Assembly (NCBI GenBank): GCA_018609755.1
Contig: JAHENZ010000195.1
Location: 1 to 39,746 of the forward strand
DNA: 39,746 nt
Origin: Salinivenus sp.
Lineage (GTDB): Bacteria > Bacteroidota > Rhodothermia > Rhodothermales > Salinibacteraceae
Direction: 5' to 3'
Shown here: positions 1 to 6,944 of the stretch, in pieces
Layout of the letters: every line of letters starts with the position of its first letter
Position numbering within the stretch: position 1 is the first letter of the stretch
Program-made: the position numbers and the translations under genes
Notes under the pieces: generated by a model
The model's input: only the letters and a program-made list of their open reading frames with translations
The model's database searches: none
What the model was told of the DNA's origin: nothing

Positions 1-101
1 AGCTCCAGCTCCAGGGCCTTGAGGTCCCGGCGCTGGGCCGCACGACGGAGCATGCCGATCGACGCATCGGGCAACGCGGCGCTGCTGAGAGCAAGCTGCA
101 T
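1..101 (-). CDS. Sugar phosphate isomerase/epimerase-like TIM barrel, N-terminus only
   Basis: Only the first 33 codons lie in the window; the gene continues past position 1. The start is the ATG at 101 on the minus strand. The peptide opens MQLALSSAALPDAS, followed by a helix rich in Arg and Leu and then a strand ending LKALELEL. This short-strand, helix, second-strand pattern resembles the first beta-alpha-beta unit of AP-endonuclease-2-like sugar isomerases, where the first strand is often LxLSS. The call rests on about 30 residues and is therefore weak. The gene shares its upstream region with an AT-rich motif at 168-185 that recurs in the neighbouring NO-related promoters, so it may belong to the same regulon. 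Confidence 0.45.
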   Translation of the reverse strand, partial: MQLALSSAALPDASIGMLRRAAQRRDLKALELE

Positions 102-167
102 GTGAGCCTCTATATTTTGTGTTTCGTAATGAATGCCACGAATCCGCCGCCACTACTCAAGTTATAT

Positions 168-185
168 TAGCTACTTAACGTTTTA
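168..185. promoter_or_regulatory. AT-rich motif, copy 1 (TAGCTACTTAACG type)
   Basis: TAGCTACTTAACGTTTTA lies about 67 bases upstream of the minus-strand ATG at 101. It matches the copy at 1514-1531 at 15 of 18 positions and shares the TAGCTA-TTAA core with the copy at 6793-6805. It may be a transcription factor site or part of a promoter. Assignment to the SufR-like regulator next door is inference. Confidence 0.4.
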
Positions 186-193
186 TTTCTAGT

Positions 194-232
194 AAAAATC
201 TCGGCCTCGGGTCGGCGCTCTCAAGCCGAGAC
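194..232 (-). terminator. Rho-independent terminator after the SufR-like regulator
   Basis: On the minus strand the 7-base arms TCTCGGC and GCCGAGA (plus-strand positions 199-205 and 225-231) enclose a 19-base loop. They are followed by ATTTTTAC, giving a T-run immediately after the stem. It sits 6 bases past the stop codon of the gene at 238-888. Confidence 0.75.
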
Positions 233-237
233 CTGGT

Positions 238-888
238 TCAGGCCGCAGGTTCGGTAATCTCGTACGAGCAGGAGGAATTCCCCTCTGGAATGTGAGCGAC
301 TCGTTCGAGCTTCCCCCCGAAGATCTCCTTGTAAAACTCTTCCTCCAGCCGACACGGGATGCGGGTCTCTTTCACCGACTCGGGAAAAGGGCAGTTGCAC
401 TCCCGAATCGTCACCTCACCTTCCTCGCGGGAAATGTGGGGCATAAAGCCTTCCTCCTCCAGAATTTGCCGGAGGGTTTCCACCTTTTCGTCGATGTCGC
501 CGGACGCGACCTCTTCCAGTTTTTGCTTGACTGCTTCGGTCCGGTCGTTCCAGTACGACTCAAAAAACGTCTGTACCAAATCCTCCGCCCCCTGCTCCTT
601 CAAGAAGTGGACGAGTCGGCCCATAAGCTCTCCGTCCCGCGACGGAAAGAGTACCTTGGCTCGCCGGGTCATCTCGTATCGATGGCTCGGGCGCCCTCGT
701 CCCTTCCGCTCCACGGTCCGATCAAGGAGGCCCTTTTCCTTGAGCTGCAAAAGGTGCTCTCGCACGGTCGTACGGGCCATGCCGAGGGCGTCCATCGCCT
801 CGTCGACGGAAAGACTTCCCCGTCGCTTGATAATCTGTAGCAGCTCGCGTCGTGTGTCGGACGAAACGAGATCGAGGGCGGAAGACAT
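238..888 (-). CDS. SufR-like ArsR/HTH transcriptional regulator with C-terminal cysteines
   Basis: This 216-aa protein has an N-terminal winged helix (about residues 5-75) with a recognition helix around MARTTVREHLLQLKEKG and a basic wing KGRGRPSHRY. A helical middle section follows, and then a Cys cluster: C164, C166, C179 and C207. The spacing C166-x12-C179-x27-C207 resembles SufR-type regulators, which bind a [4Fe-4S] cluster and control Fe-S assembly genes. No suf genes are present; the neighbours are NO reductase, RIC and DUF2249 genes. Fe-S regulators react readily with NO, so a role as NO or redox sensor for this island is plausible inference. The ATG at 888 is the only good start, and a strong terminator follows the stop. 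It could instead regulate genes elsewhere. Confidence 0.8.
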   Translation of the reverse strand: MSSALDLVSSDTRRELLQIIKRRGSLSVDEAMDALGMARTTVREHLLQLKEKGLLDRTVERKGRGRPSHRYEMTRRAKVLFPSRDGELMGRLVHFLKEQGAEDLVQTFFESYWNDRTEAVKQKLEEVASGDIDEKVETLRQILEEEGFMPHISREEGEVTIRECNCPFPESVKETRIPCRLEEEFYKEIFGGKLERVAHIPEGNSSCSYEITEPAA

Positions 889-1140
889 GGGTGGATTGAT
901 TCTATTCGTGTCGTGCGTGGGGACCCGCTATTCTCATCGGGCGATGCTCCCAAGAAGCAGCCACTTTGGACGACGGGGCTCCCCCTCTCCCTTTCTCAAC
1001 AGCCCGTCGCCCCTCAGGTTGTGCCCGAACAGGTCGTCGACTGGAGAAGCACGTAGGGCCTTCCCGGTCGGGCCGTCGGGAAAGGTCACAAACGATGGAT
1101 TTGAAGTCCCGAAGCGGGAGCCCCCACCTCAACACGAAGA

Positions 1141-1383
1141 CTACTCTTCCACCTTCGAAATCTTCACGCGCCACTCCTTCGGTCCCTGTTCCAGGTACTC
1201 CCACTCCATCTGTCCGGGACGCTCGGCCTGGAACTGGTGGTAGAGCGGCTTTGGATCGTGGTCATTCAGGAGCACAAAGTGGTCGCCCGTCTCCAGATCG
1301 TCGAACGTCTGAAAGATGGTCGGATGCTTTTCGCGCGGGGGGATCGGGCGTACGTCGAGGGTCTTTTCTTCGGCGGTTGTCAT
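1141..1383 (-). CDS. DUF2249 domain protein
   Basis: This is an 80-aa protein starting at the ATG at 1383; a GTG four codons upstream is possible but less likely. The body shows the DUF2249 pattern: LDVRPIPPREKHPTIF near the start, then LETGDHFVLLNDHDPKPLYHQF, and a C-terminal strand EWRVKISKVEE. DUF2249 is a small TusA/SirA-like alpha-beta fold of unknown biochemistry. It is often encoded beside hemerythrin-like and denitrification genes, which fits this location. It is divergent from the NO reductase operon across a 340-base region holding two AT-rich motifs. A 252-base stretch without a recognisable gene separates its stop from the downstream regulator. Confidence 0.85.
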   Translation of the reverse strand: MTTAEEKTLDVRPIPPREKHPTIFQTFDDLETGDHFVLLNDHDPKPLYHQFQAERPGQMEWEYLEQGPKEWRVKISKVEE

Positions 1384-1513
1384 AATGCTTAGCACTATTG
1401 GTTTTCAGTAGACGCTGCAATCCCAAATCAACCGATGTCCGCCTGTCACGGACAGGGCACGATGAGTTGGGAATCTCAGGGTAAACGATCCTCCCCCTAT
1501 TCACAAGTTAAAG

Positions 1514-1531
1514 TAGTTAGTTAACGATTTA
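1514..1531. promoter_or_regulatory. AT-rich motif, copy 2 (TAGTTAGTTAACG)
   Basis: It agrees with copy 1 at 168-185 at 15 of 18 positions (differences at positions 4, 7 and 14). It lies about 130 bases upstream of the DUF2249 start and about 195 upstream of the NOR operon. Confidence 0.4.
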
Positions 1532-1612
1532 TTCAATGTTTATCGTACTCTTCAACTCGCTCGCTCCTCCCTCCTCCTAGACCGCCTCGCGAGTGAAGCT
1601 TCGCGTGAAGCT

Positions 1613-1621
1613 CTAATTAAT
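1613..1621. promoter_or_regulatory. AT-rich motif, copy 3 (CTAATTAAT)
   Basis: This exact 9-mer is also found upstream of the RIC gene (6797-6805) and of the cupredoxin gene (6936-6944). It lies about 104 bases before the subunit IIa start codon. It may be an operator or a promoter element. Confidence 0.4.
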
Positions 1622-1724
1622 ACAAGATACTCCGAAAACCGAAATAAGGAGCCCGCGTTAGTGTATCAGCCTTGTAACGCAGTGAACGAGACGACAGCCT
1701 TTTTCCACCAACGCGGGCGTCACA

Positions 1725-1892
1725 ATGTCTACTCAACAACAAGAAGCCCCAAACGCCGAGCCCGAGAACCGTCCCTGGCAGCAACAACTGTACGATAGCA
1801 TTTGGCTCCTTGCGGGGGCGGCGTTTCTGTTTTTCGTGCTCTCCTACGTCGTGTGGGGTCTCGTCGACATTCTCACCGTTCCAACTGGATAA
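1725..1892 (+). CDS. Heme-copper oxidoreductase small subunit IIa
   Basis: This 55-aa single-pass membrane protein runs from the ATG at 1725 to the TAA at 1890-1892. The N-terminus (residues 1-24) is polar and Gln/Glu-rich. One transmembrane segment follows from about Ile26 to Val48 (WLLAGAAFLFFVLSYVVW), then a short tail. The stop is 3 bases before the ATG of the CuA subunit, so the two genes are almost certainly co-transcribed and translationally coupled. Small one-helix IIa subunits sit in this position in ba3-type and related B-family enzymes, where they fill the place of the missing second helix of subunit II. Identification rests on length, hydropathy and gene order, not on a strong sequence motif. 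Confidence 0.8.
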   Translation: MSTQQQEAPNAEPENRPWQQQLYDSIWLLAGAAFLFFVLSYVVWGLVDILTVPTG

Positions 1893-1895
1893 GCC

Positions 1896-2435
1896 ATGAG
1901 CTCTCCCCTCAAACCGCAAACCGACAACTGGTGGGACGTGCCGGTCCACTGGGACGAAAAGGTCTGGATCGGCATCAGCGTTTTCTGGGCACTGGTCCTG
2001 TTCGGTTGGATGACTGCCTGGGGCTCGATCGGCAATCAAACGCAGGAAGGCCCCACCTATCAGGTGAGTCCGAATGCCTTCCAGACGAAGATTGACAGTT
2101 TCAAGGCCCGGGCAGAAGAAACCGATCGCGGCTTTCGGCCCGCCGGTAGCGACGTCTACATCGCTGGCATGCGATACGGCTTCGACGGTCTCCCCGTCGT
2201 GCTGAAAGCCGGAAAGGAGTATGATTTCCATCTAAGCAGCTACGACGTACAGCACGGGTTCGGAGTCCGCCCGAACGACGCGCTCAGCAAACAGATGACC
2301 CTTCAGCTCCTCCCCGGGTACGAGTGGGTCCTGCCAATGACCTTCGATGAGCCCGGGACCTATCACGTGGTCTGCAACGAGTTCTGCGGCGTGGGCCACC
2401 GCACCATGCACGCCAAATTTATCGTCGAGAAATAG
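1896..2435 (+). CDS. CuA-containing subunit II of a heme-copper NO reductase/oxidase
   Basis: This 179-aa subunit II has a single N-terminal transmembrane helix (about residues 23-44) followed by a periplasmic cupredoxin domain. The CuA ligands are all visible: H120 in DVQHGF, then C160, E162, C164, H168 and M171 in CNEFCGVGHRTM. The binuclear copper centre is therefore predicted intact and would take electrons from a soluble or lipid-anchored donor and pass them to subunit I. One helix instead of two is typical of the B-family/ba3 group, with subunit IIa supplying the second. A CuA site distinguishes this enzyme from classical cNOR and qNOR, which lack CuA. The subunit I start follows 10 bases after the stop. 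Confidence 0.93.
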   Translation: MSSPLKPQTDNWWDVPVHWDEKVWIGISVFWALVLFGWMTAWGSIGNQTQEGPTYQVSPNAFQTKIDSFKARAEETDRGFRPAGSDVYIAGMRYGFDGLPVVLKAGKEYDFHLSSYDVQHGFGVRPNDALSKQMTLQLLPGYEWVLPMTFDEPGTYHVVCNEFCGVGHRTMHAKFIVEK

Positions 2436-2445
2436 TGCCGACGCC

Positions 2446-4182
2446 ATGGACCCCTCTACTACTGCTCCCCGCTCCGGCCTCCTCGGCCTCTTCGACAATC
2501 CGTACGACGAGGAGGGCTTCCGTACGTGCTCGGTGACGGGGCTCAACATTCACCGTTCCGTCGAGAACTACGTCAAGCTCTTCGGCCTCACAGCGGTCGT
2601 GGCTCTGCTCGTGGGCGGCATTGCAGCCATCTTCGTGGCCATGACGCGCTGGGAACTGGTGAGCCTTACCTCCGCCCCGGACTTCTACAACTGGCTCAGC
2701 GTCCACGCCTGGAATCTGCTGATCTTCTGGATGGTGTTTATGGAGATCGGCATCCTTTACGTGGGCGGGCCGATGGTGCTGGGCCGAAAGTTGCCCACCC
2801 CCAGCCTGGCCAAAACCGGCTGGATCGTCATGCTCGGATCGGCGGTGTGGATTAACGTTGAGCTCTTTACCACGAGCGCCCCTGACAGCGCCCCCCTCCT
2901 CACTTCCTACGCCCCTCTCCCGTCGTCGGCCGGGTTCTACCTCGGCACCATCGTCTTTATCCTCGGCACCATCATCGCGGCGCTCCCGTTCCTGATTTCC
3001 ATCTGGCAGGAAAAGACGGAGCACCCCAACCGGAGCCTTCCGCTGGTGTCCTTCGGGGCATTCATCACGGCCATCGTGGCCCTCGAAGCCCTCATTGGCG
3101 GCCTCATCACGTACGTCCCCACGTACCTGTGGCGCATCGGGATCGTCGAGCACATCGATGCGGCGTGGTACCGGCAGATGTACTGGATCATCGGTCACGG
3201 AAGCCAGCAGATTAACCTGCTGGCGATGATCACGGTCTGGTACTTCCTGACCCACGTCGTGGGCGGGGCGGAGGTCGTCAGTGAAAAGGTGTCGCGCACG
3301 GCCTTTATCCTGTACCTCTTCTTCATCAACATGGGGGCGGCACACCATCTCATGGCCGATCCCGCCCTGGCCACCGTCTGGAAGGAGTGGAATACCTCCT
3401 ACGCCGTCTACGGGGCCGTCATTGCGAGCATGATCCACGCCTTCGCCATTCCCGCCGGCCTCGAAGCCGGACGCCGGAAGCGCGGGCAGGGCAAAGGCCT
3501 CTTCAGCTGGTTGATGTCCGCTCCGTGGAAGGATCCCGTCTTCTCGTCGGTCATCTTCGGCATCATTCTGTTCGGCTTCCTGGGCGGCATCACAGGGGTC
3601 ATCATGGGCCAGATGCAGCTGAACCTGACGTGGCATAATACCTTCGCCACCGTCGGCCACTTTCACGCGACGGTGGTCCTGGGGACCACAATCACCTTCA
3701 TGGGACTCGTCTACTTCGTCATCCGCCTGCTCTTTCGGCGGAAGCTCTTCCTCAAGCCTCTGGCGCAGCTGCAACCGTACTTCTACGCCGGGACGATGAG
3801 CCTCACGACCCTCATGATGCTGTATCTCGGCATCCTGTACGGCATCCCGCGGCGCCATCCGTCGGTGACCGACATTCCGGGAACAGAATTTGACTTCGCC
3901 GCCGCCGAGCCACTGTTCTGGGTCTTCGGCGTGGCCGCTATCCTCGCAATCACCGGTGGAGCCCTCTTCATCCTGGTCGCCGTGGGGTCCCTCCTCTTCG
4001 GTGAGCCCACCGATCCGTCGAGTCTCGTGCCGGCGGTCGAACCGGTGGAAGACGACGACACGTCCCTCCACGCCCAATCGGTGCGGGGAACCTTCACGCT
4101 GACGCTCGTCTTCCTGGCCGTCTTTGTGGTCACGTACGTGCTCAACTGGTATCTGCTCTCCCGGCTCTGGCACATCGGATAG
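2446..4182 (+). CDS. Heme-copper oxidoreductase subunit I, probable nitric oxide reductase (eNOR-like)
   Basis: This 578-aa catalytic subunit starts at the ATG at 2446. The frame is open further upstream, but that part overlaps the CuA gene and is not protein-like. Metal ligands are visible: H87 (SVHAWN, low-spin heme), H251 (GHGSQQ) and H300-H301 (AAHHL) for the active-site metal, and H405 and H407 (VGHFHA) for the high-spin and low-spin hemes. In oxygen reductases H251 begins HPEVY or HPVVY, and the Tyr four residues on is cross-linked and needed for O2 cleavage. Here that position is Gln255. The missing Tyr, the CuA subunit II, and the RIC, DUF2249 and cupredoxin neighbours point to NO reduction. 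The best-known match for this combination is the eNOR group described from Rhodothermus marinus. Annotation pipelines will probably label it cbb3/ba3 oxidase. Confidence 0.85.
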   Translation: MDPSTTAPRSGLLGLFDNPYDEEGFRTCSVTGLNIHRSVENYVKLFGLTAVVALLVGGIAAIFVAMTRWELVSLTSAPDFYNWLSVHAWNLLIFWMVFMEIGILYVGGPMVLGRKLPTPSLAKTGWIVMLGSAVWINVELFTTSAPDSAPLLTSYAPLPSSAGFYLGTIVFILGTIIAALPFLISIWQEKTEHPNRSLPLVSFGAFITAIVALEALIGGLITYVPTYLWRIGIVEHIDAAWYRQMYWIIGHGSQQINLLAMITVWYFLTHVVGGAEVVSEKVSRTAFILYLFFINMGAAHHLMADPALATVWKEWNTSYAVYGAVIASMIHAFAIPAGLEAGRRKRGQGKGLFSWLMSAPWKDPVFSSVIFGIILFGFLGGITGVIMGQMQLNLTWHNTFATVGHFHATVVLGTTITFMGLVYFVIRLLFRRKLFLKPLAQLQPYFYAGTMSLTTLMMLYLGILYGIPRRHPSVTDIPGTEFDFAAAEPLFWVFGVAAILAITGGALFILVAVGSLLFGEPTDPSSLVPAVEPVEDDDTSLHAQSVRGTFTLTLVFLAVFVVTYVLNWYLLSRLWHIG

Positions 4183-4218
4183 GGCCGTTCTCTCTCCACC
4201 GCTCCCGTTCTGTTCGAC

Positions 4219-5073
4219 ATGGATTCGTCTCCCCCAACGACAAGTGTCATCTCTGACTCGCACGACTCGAAGACCGGGTCCGCAGAGCGGAAGAACGGCG
4301 CTCAGAACGCAACGCTGCCCCCCGGATACGAATCCTCGTCGAGCCAATCGAACGGACGCACGCCCTCGGCCCAAAACGAGTCCGCATCCACACGAACGCA
4401 CTCACTGCTGACGCGCCTCTGGCGCACCATTAAGAGCATTTACTACGCCAGCAGTCCGGCCTGGCAGTTTTTGAAGAGCGGCGCCTTGTTTTTCTTCGGC
4501 CTGTTCTGCTGGTCGGCCGCGAACCTGTTGCTCTCCTACGAGCCAAGTTGGCACTGGACCTACTTTCTCATGGCGTACGGCTTCCTCCTGACGCCGTACG
4601 GCCCGTTCACGCACCTCGTGCTCGTTCCCTACGTCATTCCGTGGCTCCGGCGGCGCAAGCGAGACCATTGGCTGCACGTCCTCGGCCGGCACCTCACCCT
4701 GACGAGCCTCACGCTCTTCTTCGGCGCGGTGTTGTGGTTGGGTCTGTCCTCTCCTTCGTTCATGCAAATGGACTTCCGAGCGACGAGCAGCGCCGAAGCG
4801 GTCGATGTCAATCCGACGCTGGTCTGCTCCGAGCCCGCCGACGACGACGCCCTCATTGCCTGCCATCTCGAACAAACCGCCGGCGTTGGGACCATTACCG
4901 TCGAATCCGGGGGCACGCAACAACTGCAGCGGACGGAGCCGCCCTTCGCGTTTTCTCTCCGCCGCGAGCAGCTTGTCGAGGTGGTGGGCCAGCTCCAATT
5001 TCAGGTCGTCGTACACGACACGGAGGGGGCGTCCGTGCGACGATTCAATCGAACGGTTTCGCGTGTCCGATAG
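4219..5073 (+). CDS. Uncharacterised membrane protein of the NOR operon
   Basis: I do not recognise this 284-aa family. Residues 1-60 are a low-complexity Ser/Thr/Asn/Gln-rich segment. Three hydrophobic spans follow at about 84-106, 113-142 and 157-177, the second containing a TPYGPFTH motif. A polar domain of about 100 residues comes last, with two cysteines (C203, C215) and a predicted beta-rich tail ending VRRFNRTVSRVR. It begins 36 bases after the catalytic subunit on the same strand, so it probably belongs to the NOR operon. It could be an accessory subunit or assembly factor; no cofactor motif is evident. The long unstructured N-terminus is unusual for an integral membrane subunit, and an internal start cannot be excluded. 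Confidence 0.7.
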   Translation: MDSSPPTTSVISDSHDSKTGSAERKNGAQNATLPPGYESSSSQSNGRTPSAQNESASTRTHSLLTRLWRTIKSIYYASSPAWQFLKSGALFFFGLFCWSAANLLLSYEPSWHWTYFLMAYGFLLTPYGPFTHLVLVPYVIPWLRRRKRDHWLHVLGRHLTLTSLTLFFGAVLWLGLSSPSFMQMDFRATSSAEAVDVNPTLVCSEPADDDALIACHLEQTAGVGTITVESGGTQQLQRTEPPFAFSLRREQLVEVVGQLQFQVVVHDTEGASVRRFNRTVSRVR

Positions 5074-5114
5074 GCACAGCGTCGGCCTGTGGTGCCGCGC
5101 CGAACCGACGGAGC

Positions 5115-5522
5115 TTAATGGGACCCTCGCTGTGGAAGTCCCCGCACCCGGGGCCACAGCACCCAGAGCACCAGTAGCCCAGCCCCAAACTCGGCCCCTC
5201 GCCCCGCCACCCAAAGGCCGGGGACGGTCCCCCATTGTGCCCCAACGACCCCCAGAATGCCTCCATTCAACAGGGCCCACGCCGTCCAGAGCCGACGGTC
5301 CGAGGAGACTTGATTGGCAAAGGGCAGGATCCACAGGGCCACCCCGAAGGCCAGCTGGCATACCCATCCCAGCAGCATTCCCTCCACGTGGAGGGGGCGC
5401 AGCGCAAACGGCACGGTCGGCAATGTCCCGCCGGTGGCCGCCAGGCGCCACGCCCCGGCCGAGGCCCCGATCGCAAAGTGCACCAGGGCCGTCCGTACAA
5501 ACCAGATGCTAATCGTAGACAT
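5115..5522 (-). CDS. Four-helix membrane protein with conserved His, paralogue 1
   Basis: This 135-aa integral membrane protein has four predicted helices. It is a paralogue of the next gene upstream: both share an N-terminal W-x5-TAL-x-H pattern (H15 here), a second-helix His followed by a GW motif (LHVEGMLLGW), and a third helix LWTAWALLNGGIL. Paired His in helices I and II would suit heme b binding, and the GW-x3-LxFGVAxWxxP pattern resembles short cbb3/NorB-like or NnrS-like membrane modules. I cannot assign a function. It is the last gene of a minus-strand operon RIC, paralogue 2, paralogue 1, and converges on the NOR operon. The start is the ATG at 5522; longer frames upstream are not protein-like. 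Confidence 0.72.
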   Translation of the reverse strand: MSTISIWFVRTALVHFAIGASAGAWRLAATGGTLPTVPFALRPLHVEGMLLGWVCQLAFGVALWILPFANQVSSDRRLWTAWALLNGGILGVVGAQWGTVPGLWVAGRGAEFGAGLLVLWVLWPRVRGLPQRGSH

Positions 5523-5568
5523 CAGGAAGTGGCCTCGGGGTGTAGTTACAGATTGCTGGGAGTGTGAG

Positions 5569-5979
5569 CTACTTCGGGCGCACGCGACTCCAGAAATGCA
5601 CCACCAGTAGGAGACTCGCCCCCCACTGCAGAACCGCGGACATAGCAAGGCTCCACGTCTGCACCGATGCGGGGATCAGACCGGGTTCTGCTCCCACTCG
5701 CAGGAGCACACCCGTATTCAGCAGTCCGTAAGCGATCCACATGAGACGGGCCGAGGGCTGCGTGCCGGGAGCGGGACTGGGAAACAGCCAGAAGGCCACT
5801 CCGAAAATCAGCTGTGTGAGCCAGCCGACCGTTAGAAGGTGCAACTGCGGCAACCAGAGCGTGGAGGCTGTCCCCGGCAGGAGCCCGGCCGTCTGTCCGG
5901 CCCGAACGAGCGCGAGCCCGAGGGCGAGGACGAGGTGCAACAGGGCGGTCTTAATGAGCCAGCGGGCGGGTGTAGGCAT
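5569..5979 (-). CDS. Four-helix membrane protein with conserved His, paralogue 2
   Basis: This 136-aa protein has four predicted helices and starts at the ATG at 5979. Matching features to the neighbour at 5115-5522 are H15 in KTALLHL, LHLLTVGWLTQLIFGVAFW in helix II, and MWIAYGLLNTGVL in helix III. The two genes are 46 bases apart and look like a tandem duplication that has diverged. The RIC gene stops 38 bases upstream, so the three are probably one transcript. The helix II segment is the kind seen in membrane proteins annotated as oxidase subunit I-like or NnrS-like in NO-related clusters. A role in heme or NO handling is inference from context. Confidence 0.72.
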   Translation of the reverse strand: MPTPARWLIKTALLHLVLALGLALVRAGQTAGLLPGTASTLWLPQLHLLTVGWLTQLIFGVAFWLFPSPAPGTQPSARLMWIAYGLLNTGVLLRVGAEPGLIPASVQTWSLAMSAVLQWGASLLLVVHFWSRVRPK

Positions 5980-6017
5980 AACGAGAATGGCCCCTGGAGT
6001 CGAGAGAGGCGATGAAT

Positions 6018-6731
6018 CTACACAAGAGCACGGGCCCGCGGGAAGAGAATGCTGTTTTCCTTGTGCACGTGCTGGTGGGTGTCGGTCCCCAGCGCCTCCA
6101 GCCCGTCCATAACGGCCCGAAAGCTGTTGCAGCCCCACTCCGGCACCGTAAAGTCTTGGGAGAGCGTGCGCATTCGCTTCAGCGCTGTTCCCGTCTCGTC
6201 GTGTTCTTCTTCCATGCAAGCAATGGGATCGCCGTCTAGGGCGTCCGGCGCGGGCGTCGTGGCGTCCTCCACGCAGGCCCGAATGAACGGAAACACGATC
6301 TTTTCCTCCTTCTCGATGTGGGCCTCCATGCTGGGCTTCAGTTCTTCGAAGACCTCCCTCACGGAGACAATCCAGGGCGCGTCCGTTCCGTGGACGTGAG
6401 ACACCTTTTCGAGGAGATCGCCCAACCGTGGCAACTCACGTCGGAGGTACGCGTGGTGCGTCTCTTCAATGTGATTGATGAGTTCATCAAGTGGGGCTGC
6501 CGACCAGTTTATGCCCTCTCCCCCGGCCCCGTCGTCCGCATCGAGGTCAACGTCTGATTCGAGCATGCGGATGACCGTATCGGCGTCAAGGCCTTCCATT
6601 GCACAGGCGGTTCGCAGGGAGCGATCGCCCCCACAGCAGTAGTCGACCCCAAGCCGTTCGAAGAGACGAGCGGACGAGGGATGCTCGGCGACAATCTGAC
6701 CGATGGAGGTTTCCGAATTGAAGGTCGTCAT
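6018..6731 (-). CDS. ric: RIC/YtfE/ScdA di-iron Fe-S cluster repair protein
   Basis: This 237-aa protein starts at the ATG at 6731. The N-terminal ScdA_N domain (residues 1-50) contains the signature TSIGQIVAEHP and the vicinal pair C32-C33 in DYCCGG. The remainder is a hemerythrin-like four-helix domain with di-iron ligands in HIEETHHAYL, HIEKEEKIVFPFI, EEEHDET and HQHVHKENSILFP. RIC proteins repair Fe-S clusters damaged by NO or oxidative stress and act in the cytoplasm. Length and motif order are normal for the family. It leads an operon with the two 4-TM genes and is divergent from the cupredoxin gene; the shared upstream region holds two copies of the AT-rich motif. Confidence 0.95.
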   Translation of the reverse strand: MTTFNSETSIGQIVAEHPSSARLFERLGVDYCCGGDRSLRTACAMEGLDADTVIRMLESDVDLDADDGAGGEGINWSAAPLDELINHIEETHHAYLRRELPRLGDLLEKVSHVHGTDAPWIVSVREVFEELKPSMEAHIEKEEKIVFPFIRACVEDATTPAPDALDGDPIACMEEEHDETGTALKRMRTLSQDFTVPEWGCNSFRAVMDGLEALGTDTHQHVHKENSILFPRARALV

Positions 6732-6792
6732 GGAGAATACCTGGGTATGGATGGAGTGCAATGGATTCGACTCGCCAAAATAAAAACGTCTT

Positions 6793-6805
6793 TTAGCTAA
6801 TTAAT
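6793..6805. promoter_or_regulatory. AT-rich motif, copy 4 (TTAGCTAATTAAT)
   Basis: It combines the TAGCTA core of copy 1 with the CTAATTAAT 9-mer of copies 3 and 5, and so links the two motif variants. It lies about 62 bases upstream of the RIC start codon. Confidence 0.42.
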
Positions 6806-6935
6806 CTGATTGGTTAGACGCAGCCTCGTGCTGGTTGTTTCGCCTCTCTCACTGCTGCGTTCACTACACGAGCCGTGAGACGGGAGACCGTCTCACTCCC
6901 CGAAACGGAGGAAGGCAATTTAAAAAGCTATTCAC

Positions 6936-6944
6936 CTAATTAAT
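6936..6944. promoter_or_regulatory. AT-rich motif, copy 5 (CTAATTAAT)
   Basis: This exact 9-mer is shared with copies 3 and 4. It lies upstream of the Tat/lipoprotein cupredoxin and is preceded by AAGCTATTCAC. Confidence 0.4.

Larger units (their letters stand above)
1396..1724. promoter_or_regulatory. Divergent promoter region between DUF2249 and the NOR operon
   Basis: This 329-base stretch carries no convincing gene. It holds two AT-rich elements, TAGTTAGTTAACGATTTA at 1514-1531 and CTAATTAAT at 1613-1621. It also has GAAGCTTCGCGTGAAGCTC just upstream of the second, in which GAAGCT is repeated directly. The likely transcription starts for both directions lie here, but I could not fix -10 and -35 boxes. 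Confidence 0.5.

Noticed and set aside
2446-4182. Labelling the operon as a ba3 cytochrome c oxidase
   Set aside because: Subunit order and the CuA site fit, but the essential active-site Tyr is replaced by Gln255, so oxygen reduction is doubtful.
2419-4401. A 660-codon open frame on the minus strand opposite the NOR subunit I
   Set aside because: Its product is a charged low-complexity string without domains, and it is antisense to a clearly identified catalytic subunit. It is a GC-rich shadow frame.
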